This document shows positions 51,001-60,000 of a DNA stretch of 64,000 nucleotides, piece by piece. Under the pieces are notes generated by a model. It was not told the origin of the DNA. It did no database searches and saw nothing but the letters and a program-made list of their open reading frames with translations. Within the stretch, counting starts at the first letter, position 1, and each line of letters starts with the position of its first letter. The DNA lies in assembly GCA_021234535.1 (NCBI GenBank), contig CM037845.1, positions 7,680,143 through 7,744,142 of the forward strand, written 5' to 3'. The position numbers and the translations under genes were made by a program. Source of the stretch: Stichopus chloronotus. Lineage: Eukaryota > Echinodermata > Holothuroidea > Aspidochirotida > Stichopodidae.

Positions 51001-54000
51001 TAGCATGGTCTAATGTACAGCGTTTTTCTTGTCCTCCTTAATTTCTTCCTTAATTTCTTCCTTAATTTTTCCTTTTCAAAACTTGTTATTCTACCCTTCA
51101 GATATAAATGGTATGTTCCATTGACTTACACCTCGGCATCAGATGGAGTGTTTGACGGGAATGAAATCGAATGGATGGAACCAGAAACAGGAAGTGAGTG
51201 GTTTATTTTAGACGTGGAATCAGTTCGTAGAAACAGAATTTTGTTTTGACTGTTCCGGCACGAGAATGAGGGGGGGGGGGGACTAAATATGAGGTCATGG
51301 ATAATTGAGAGTGCCACAACGTGTTTTAGGTGGCCGTGACAAATTATTGTTCCCACGAACTCACTCTTGCTTCACTGTTTGCTCCATCTTTTAAGGCTGT
51401 CCCAGTTACCTGTTTTCCGCATGGGAACACAACAAGCCCAAGCCGGGATTAGGGCAGCTTTGCCCGAGCTGAATTTAACGAGGCATGAATAATTTTGAGG
51501 CAGGACGTAAACCTATACCAACATCTCCCTACCTACACGTGGTTACCTACAGCTGCTTATTATTAGTCCTCTTCCGTTTTTGCGTAAAAGGTTAAGACAT
51601 CGTGTGTAAAAAGTAAAAAATAGTAGTCCAATTAATACCACAGATTCCAGTATTACATTGGGACATTACGCAAAATTTACTGAATGTTAATATGGCTGCT
51701 TAAGTTGCAGTCAAAAAAAAAAAATAAAATACGGGATTAAAAAAAAGAAGAAGTTTTATACAGGCCTAGATGCAATTCGCACGAACTAACTCAACCAGCC
51801 GAGAACTTGTAACGAATGTATATAGGTCAGATCACAACTCGCAGGCCTAAACATGTTCGGTAACGTAATGGTTACACGAAATGCGGGACACAGCAGTTTG
51901 TCCGATTATTACGATATTACAAAAAGAACAACAATAAAAACAAAAACAAATATGTCTATAATCAAAGCAATCAGCAGTGCGGTTGTTATTTCAGGAATTC
52001 AGTAGGCCTAATATTTTAATATGAAACCATGTGATACTGTCTGCGACGAAAATAGTATGCCAGGTAAAGAAGGAAGTTGTAACGTGGGTGGCTCATACCT
52101 ACCTGCACGAAAGTGACGCAACGTAATATGCACTAGTTACTTACTTGAGGGAGAGCAAAAGGAACATCTAGAAGCGGAGACCCCGCCTACTCATAACCAG
52201 TACTGTAAGCGGTCGCATTAGTTGACTCTTTGCTTTTGATAAAAACAAGTTCTTGAACTTAGCTATGCTGGGAGATAGTCCTACCCGCAGTTTACTCGTT
52301 CCTATGCTGTTCATCTCTGGGATAACTACTCGCGGTTTTCTCTCCAATGCTCCATTGGTATGTGTGAAACAAGACCGAGTTCATAGGAAAACACTATAGA
52401 GAATAAAGTAGGTTTCTAGATACAGTAGTCTAGAATCTAAGTTTTCTAGTACTTTACCGGCCATTAGTTGGCGCGTAAAGTAACAGAAAATGTCAGACAA
52501 AAATACATACCAGATCGCAGGAGATGGCACTTCACCTATTTTCAAGTAACCAAATTTCATTCAAGCGGGTTTTTGAAGGGGGAACTACGTGTTTGGTTGT
52601 TTAGGATTTATATGTCAAAGGTCAATCAAGGCTTATTTTGATCTAAAGAGTCATTTTTAAAGAAAGCAGTTAAATTTTATTACAATAAAAGTTAATGGTC
52701 ACTACATGTGGCCAGCATCATAAGTAAGATGCATAAATCGGATGTTTAGGAAAGTTGGGGGAAAACATTGTGCATTGTGCAATGGTTATTTTAGCTATAG
52801 AATCTGCCGTTTTGGACATGCAGCTCACTCGGCATCATGACTCTGACCAATAAAGGATATTATAATGAACGGTATATAGTGTAGCATATTGACTACCTAT
52901 AGCCACAAGATGAGTGACTTCGCTGTAAAAAAAGGTACAAAGACAACGAAGAAAAGTGACTGAAACCCTACCTCCTAGTAATTAGAAGTGTGATATTGCA
53001 TGGCAGAAGGATGAAATTCAAAAAAAAAAAAAATACTAGCGATTTTGCCAGTCTTTTGATTTTGATCTCTGGAAAAAGTTCGCTGTTACTGTTCGTTACT
53101 GCCGTTGTTCACTACACTACACTACTATCGAGTGGCTGCTTGGGCTGACATTGCAAGGGATGAGTGACCAGAATGAATAATAAGTAGCCTGCTATATTAA
53201 AAGGACATACGATTAAAGGTAACATACCACTATTAATTTCGTCACTGACTTAACACGCTAAAGTATTACCCGTTTTGGTCCCCTGGTATACATGTAAGCC
53301 TTTGTCATATCAGGAACCAATTCCCTGCTTATCATGTGACAGCTATTTGATTGACCAATCCTGTGACAGTCGCAAATTCCCGTAAGTTGATCATTATTCA
53401 GATTTTGAACTGAAAGGGATGGAAGTGTAGAGTGCTGGTTCCCTCCCACCCTGTACAAGGTTCTCGGACCGAAATATCACTTCGACACCTTCAATTTCTA
53501 AAAAAAAAACAACTTTCTATACCTAAGACAATTACTGTGATTGCCATAGATTCGTTCGAAATCTAGAAACAGTAAAGCGTGAAACTCCTTCGGAAGCAAA
53601 GGTGGTGGTATTTATGGAATAACTAGCGATGGCTAGCATAACTGTGATATTTCTTCACATCTTGAGGGAGACTTATACGCATCACGTGAGGGAGCAAAGA
53701 GATTGCGGTCAGTTTTGTACACCCAAACCGCTCACGTGTTGTAATGTCCCCACGCTGAAAACATTTACAACAAGACTGTATCAACAGTATGCACGTAGTT
53801 TCAACTTTCGCATTGAAATATTGAAGATGTAAATGGTGAATATGCTAGTCGGGTCATTTGTTGCACAATTCCCTCAGCCCTCAGTTTCGGTATCTTCGAT
53901 ATCATTCTAAGCATGATGCAGGCCCAAGTAAACACGCGTCAAAACACCGGACATCATGATGAGGAAAACTTCAGATTATTCAGACGCTTTGAAGTTGGTT

Positions 54001-57000
54001 CTACTAATTACCAGAAACAAACCTGGCTTAATTCATCTCGTGTTCATCTTTCAGCCTTTAACGGAGGGACCGGTGGGGGCTCAGACACTGACTGGCTGTT
54101 AGCAAACATCAGGCAGTACGGTTACTACAGAGTCAACTATGACGCCGATAACTGGGAACTTATATCTGCGCAACTCATGGATGATAACAAGGTAGGTCAT
54201 ATCATCTGTATGTTGGTGAATGCTTTATCACTTAACCGTGAATTCTATCCCACTCAGCTTTCGAGCACTTAACAAGGGGAATGAGACATGACACTCCCTA
54301 TTTGTATTTCTTTTCTTTGAACTGTTTTCACATACTGGTTTGTAAAATTAATTGTCGTAAAATTAGTTGTCATGCCTGGCAAAGGCAAAAACTTGTATAA
54401 CTGCATGAGGAAGGGAAGAAGATTTGGTGAGTACGTAAACAATATCACTTCATCCTGAGGTAAACAAAAAGCAATCACATGTATGGAGACTGAACAGTTT
54501 TAATGAACGCAGGCGTATTGTGAAGTGGAGTGTCACTACATTAGCGATTCAGTCCCATTAACGCATTCATAACATATTTTCTTATATAACTACATGTATA
54601 CGACCTCAATTTAACGTCAGTTGGTTCAATGGACGGTATGACTGTGCATCGACTGGACGCAGTGCAGTATGGGCCTACGTTTATGTGCAACACAATTTAT
54701 TTACATCAGCGACAGATTGTAGGCACTACATTACAGCGTACTGAAATACATAATACAGCACAACACAGAGCAATAATACAGTGCAGTTCATAGTGTTACA
54801 GCAGAATACTAGCTGCGGGCACTAACATTACAGTGCAGTACACAGTCCTACACAGCACTAGTACAGTTCAAGTAGGAATAGTTAAGGCACAACAAATCAC
54901 AACATCGTACAGCAGGACTATAAAACTCCTTTTTTAACAGCACAATTCAAAACAATGCTGGGCAATGCAGAACACTGTCGGGTAGCAAGGCACAGTACAC
55001 ACACACGCAACAAATGCGCATACTGAAAACATCTTTTTATTTGACAAAAAGGTTCGGTTGTCAAGGTAACATCACAAAAAATTTCTCAGGAAACGATTGA
55101 CTTCTCGATATGATGTAGGCACATGTGGAAAATACTGCCAAGGTGTAATTTTTCACCAAGACAAACATATAGCTCCAGGTACACGTTGTCGACCTATACG
55201 ATAAATCAGTAATATTTTTGTTACCATATGGTACATGGAAGGGAAATATGTAGAAATTTTTGTAAAATAATTTTTGTATGAATATTTGGAAGTAACCTCT
55301 GATTTGGACTGCTTTTCTCTAATGTAATTTTAGGTAATTCCTGACAGCAGCAGAGCTGCCCTTATTAGCGATGCGTTCAACCTAGCCCGTAGCGGCGAGT
55401 TGAGTCAGGTGACCGCCTTCGAGCTTACATCATACCTGGTGAACGAGAGGTCCTACGTGCCGTGGGTTTCGGTCAACAGCAACCTCGGATACGTAGATTT
55501 GATGTTGAGTCGCTCTAAGGCTTACGGTAATTTCAATGTAAGTATACACTCCGTCCACACGAGAACGTACTTAGAGTTATGTTGGTACGTGTGAAGCACT
55601 AATCCACAATATAACATGTGACGTGTGTTGAACAAAATGGCAGACCCGGTAATTCACTTTTCACGACGTTTGCAACCCTCTTGCAGTCGGGTCAATGTCT
55701 AAAAACGACAACCTGAAAAAAAATATGTGTAATATAATATCATATCGACAAGGGCGAATTGTTCAAGAAGGGCATCAGATATTCATCGAAAACGGGTTGT
55801 TTATTTGTACCACAGAAAAAAAAAACTCTAAGGTTATTCAAAAATAATTGACCAGAATTACTTAAGAGATAGGCTAACGGTTCTGCTAGAAGATTTTGTC
55901 CATCAGGAAGAACATCTAGCACGTCTTTGCTGGTCTAGCACTTTTTCTTTAAAGAGGCTCATTGAGTTGTTTTGTGAAATTCACTCAATTTTTCTAAACC
56001 GGTCAAGTTCCCTTCACATACTAATGACAAGCAGTCAAACTAAAAGGATCCCAAAGTTTTACATACGTTGAAACATTAATGAGTGAGTAACCAACGATTT
56101 AATTTGGTTTTTGAAACTTTGTGACCAGATATTTTCACATTAGTACATTCACATGCACACAATCAGAGCAAGTAACGGTCAAAAATTCGAAAAAATTGAC
56201 AGTTTTCATATAACTATTCGATGTGAAACTTGATTAATTATGCTAATTGTGAGTATTGTCGTGTGTTTGTATACTTCAAAATCACCGCAATCTTTACTGA
56301 TATCATCTCAATGAGCCCCTTTAATGAGAGAGTGAATAGATTTTTTTTCTTGGGGGGGGGGGGTTAAATAGTAAATACCCCTTCAACCCCCGTCGGCGCC
56401 GGGCCTGCTTCTGATAACGCAATTTCAAGAGGATAGCTCTGTCCCTGCCTCTTAAAATGAGATCGTAATCTGCAATATGATTAGTAGACGCAACTAATCA
56501 ACAAAAAATATTTCTCTCGAATAAACAGGAAGTCGTAGATTAAATATCATATTCGATAGATCCCTCACTGTGGCTCCCAATCTTAAATCATAATTTCAGT
56601 TTTAAAAGTGGCAATTGTATGCCTTGTAGAAAGACTGCAGAAAAGTTCGGTATGGACAGTTCCTCTGACTGTTATCCTCGTACAAAACTTTTTTAGCAAC
56701 GGAATTATATCTTTTTTACTGTTGTAATTCTGCTTGGTAAAATCTTTGAAAGTGTGAGATACAAAACCACCGCAAGATCACTGGAATAGTGGTTTCTTCT
56801 TTAATTTGTTCTCTCAGTGTGGCTTATTGCATCGGTTCTTTCTTTGGTTGATCTGATTAACGTTTTTTTTTTTGTTTCCTTTCTTAGTAACAATCAGGAA
56901 ATTATGCCCTGAAACTATTAACATCGATTATGAAGGCTAATTTTGATGCGCTAAATTACACAACTAATTAAATTGTTTATGTACCTGCAGGGAAGCAAGA

Positions 57001-60000
57001 TGAGATTTATTTTTCTCATTTAGTTGCAAATTGTATAATCACATCAAGTACTTATAAACTCTGATTTATTTTTCTCAAGAAAAGGTCAAGAGAGAGGGCT
57101 CACTTTATCTCATACAGCACGAGAGGGAGCACTGACAATGACGTCATCCAGTTAATTCTGCATACGGTTTCGCGTTACCGCGTAGTCTTTAAATTACATT
57201 TCTGAACTTTTAGTCGTGTAGTCTGGATACTAGTCTTATCATGCAGTCGTTTGCTATATTCAGGATGCAACTTCAGGCAAATCAATTGAAATGATGTTTT
57301 TATAATCTATTATTTGAACATACAATTGATACTGATGCAAATATCCTGGGGGTTCTAAACTTCGTCTTTTTGGGTGAAAGTTACAATCTGAAACAAAATT
57401 TCCGTATAAATGTACAAGAACGTGCAAGGGAGACATTGTTCCAGAAGACATTGTTCTAGGCATTATGAAAGAATGCCCGTAAGAGAGGGAAATGTAGGGA
57501 TACGTATGAGGCCCTTCCTCCCGTCTGGCGTGTTGACTTTTCGCCAGAACATTTGGAACCATTTTCTGTAAATTTCATCGTATTCACAGACGTATATGTT
57601 GAATCAAGTGACGCCATTCTTTGAGTACATCGGATGGGAAGGGACGAGCGACGACCATCTTGATTCGTAAGTACCTCTTAACCGCCAGAAAAAAAAAAAA
57701 AAACAGAATTAAGTTGGAACAGGTAATTGCACAATCCCGTCGTGAATTATGCGCGTGATATATGCAAGTTCCTTGTTCATTAAAAAAAAAAAAAAATGGA
57801 AAAACGTAACGTGCACAAACCGTGGCCAATATAGTGCAGTTTTGTTTCCCTCAAACTGTTGTGTTTGGAAGAGTTTAAAGACAATGATGTTACGTGCCTT
57901 GATTGAATTGATTTATCATGGATGTATGATTTGAGATAGATAATGTACAGCGCATGCTCTGTGTGTGAAAGAGTTCATTTCCTTTTCGGTAAAGAGGATA
58001 TCAGTGAAACACTACTAAGATCTAACAGCCTACCGTACGTGATCCTGTGTTGTCACTAGGGCTAATCACCTATATAGTGGCCATACTTAGTCTTAACAGG
58101 AATTGGATGGTGTAGGATATCTTATCAGTCATATTCCTTGTGCATTGTGTAACTCTCGGAGGGATATATTGTCGTCATGAAGGTTACTTCGCGTACCTAC
58201 ATCAACCGAAGTCCTCTTTATGATATGCCGTGTGATTTTTCGTACGAGGTTGTCAGACATGTGGCTCGCTGTCTACAGTCAATATTTGCATCTTTTCTGA
58301 CGTGGCTTCGTAACGGAGTTGACTTTACGGGTGTAAACTATTGTATTTCCTTCTTTGAAGTTTCTTGCAACGCTATCAACTAGTAACGGAGATCATTCTT
58401 CGTGGAATTTATCTTGATTCAAAGGATGAATCATAAAATTCTGTACTTTTCACGCTTGGGAACACTTAAACAGTTTAGTTTCTGAAAAGAAAGAAAAGAA
58501 AAAGTATAACTTGAGTTTGATGCAAAGTACACTCATAAAATGTACGTTTTGTAGTTTTGGTTGGCTGTAACCATATTTTACTGTTGTTTGCATTAGACCG
58601 GTACCATTAACCCCCCTCACCCACCTTTGGCAAGGAGAAGCGACCTGTATGCCTCCATGTATCTCAATCTTAAAAACAAGAAGCACTTGAATGTCATTTC
58701 AACACCAAAAGCATTAATTAGGGTTACAAAATTGAAACATGCTGCATTAAGAGGAAAGAGGATAGCTAAGCATATCAGAAAAGGTTAGCTTGCGTAAATG
58801 TTCCTCCTCTTGAAGTGACGTCACCACAGACACTAGGCCTTTTCTTATTTACTGAAAAGAGTTATCAACATATTGTTTCATTCGACAGATTAAGCCACTC
58901 ATTGGCTGTTAGCCTCGCCTGCTCGTACGGTAACGAGGAATGCATCAGCAACGCAACGAAAGAATTTGCAGAGTGGATGTCGCATCCAGAAACTAACGAG
59001 TAAGAGTCAATTAATTGTTGCTTTCGAGTTGTTGCATTGTCGGAGTTTGTGTGAACCCTACAGCAGTGTACAAGTTTTATGACTCGGTTCTTGCTGACCT
59101 TGTCTTTGGGGGGATGCATGCCGGATGGCGGTGGTGTGGGTGGGAGGGGAAGGTTTGGGTGGGGTGAGTTGGAATATTTCATCCTTCATACTCATGTGAA
59201 CCTAACATGTGTCAAGGGGCTTCCCCTACCGATAAATAAGAGACAGTGGTCTTCAACTTATCTAGAAAAGTAAGTTTAAGAGATAGATTGATATAATAAA
59301 CGGATATACTCACTGGCTCAATGACGGTGACAATTACAAAAATGCTGACAATTATGGTAATGCTGATGACGGTGGTGATGATGGTGATGATGATGATGAT
59401 AATGATGAGGATAATTATAATGAGTTCAGATAATGACGGTGACGGCGGAGGCGACGATGATGATGAGAGTGATGATGATTATGAATGCATCAATGATGAT
59501 GATCACAATGGCAGTGATGACGTTCAAAGATAATGGTAATGATGATAATGATGATGAAGATAATGATGATAATGGTGAGGATAATGATAATGAGTTTCCG
59601 ATGCAGTGACGGGGAGACGTTGATGAAACGATAAATGTAACAGTTGTCAATGGTTATTATTGTTTGTTACACCACAGCATAAATCCTACTTTGAGATCAA
59701 CTGTATACTGTACCGCTATCGCTAAAGGTGACCAAGAGGTCTGGAACTTCGCTTACGAACAGTATTCAACGACCACAGATGCCTCTGAACGGTCCACACT
59801 TCTCAGTTCCCTCGGGTGTAGTGGTGAAGTCTGGGTACTCAGCTCGTAAGTTAGACTATCTATTGACTCAAAGTAGACATGTTAGTTCTTCTTCGTTATA
59901 ACAGTAAAGTAAAAGTACTTAGCTCTTAAGTTGTCTATCCTATAGGCTGTCTGCAGAACGCAGACTTGTTATTTCTCTTCAGTGTAAAAGTGAGGTTTGG

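Noticed and set aside
59321..59533. 70-residue Met/Asp-rich open frame
   Set aside because: It is a translation of the GAT microsatellite in an ANPEP intron, with no codon or domain signal.
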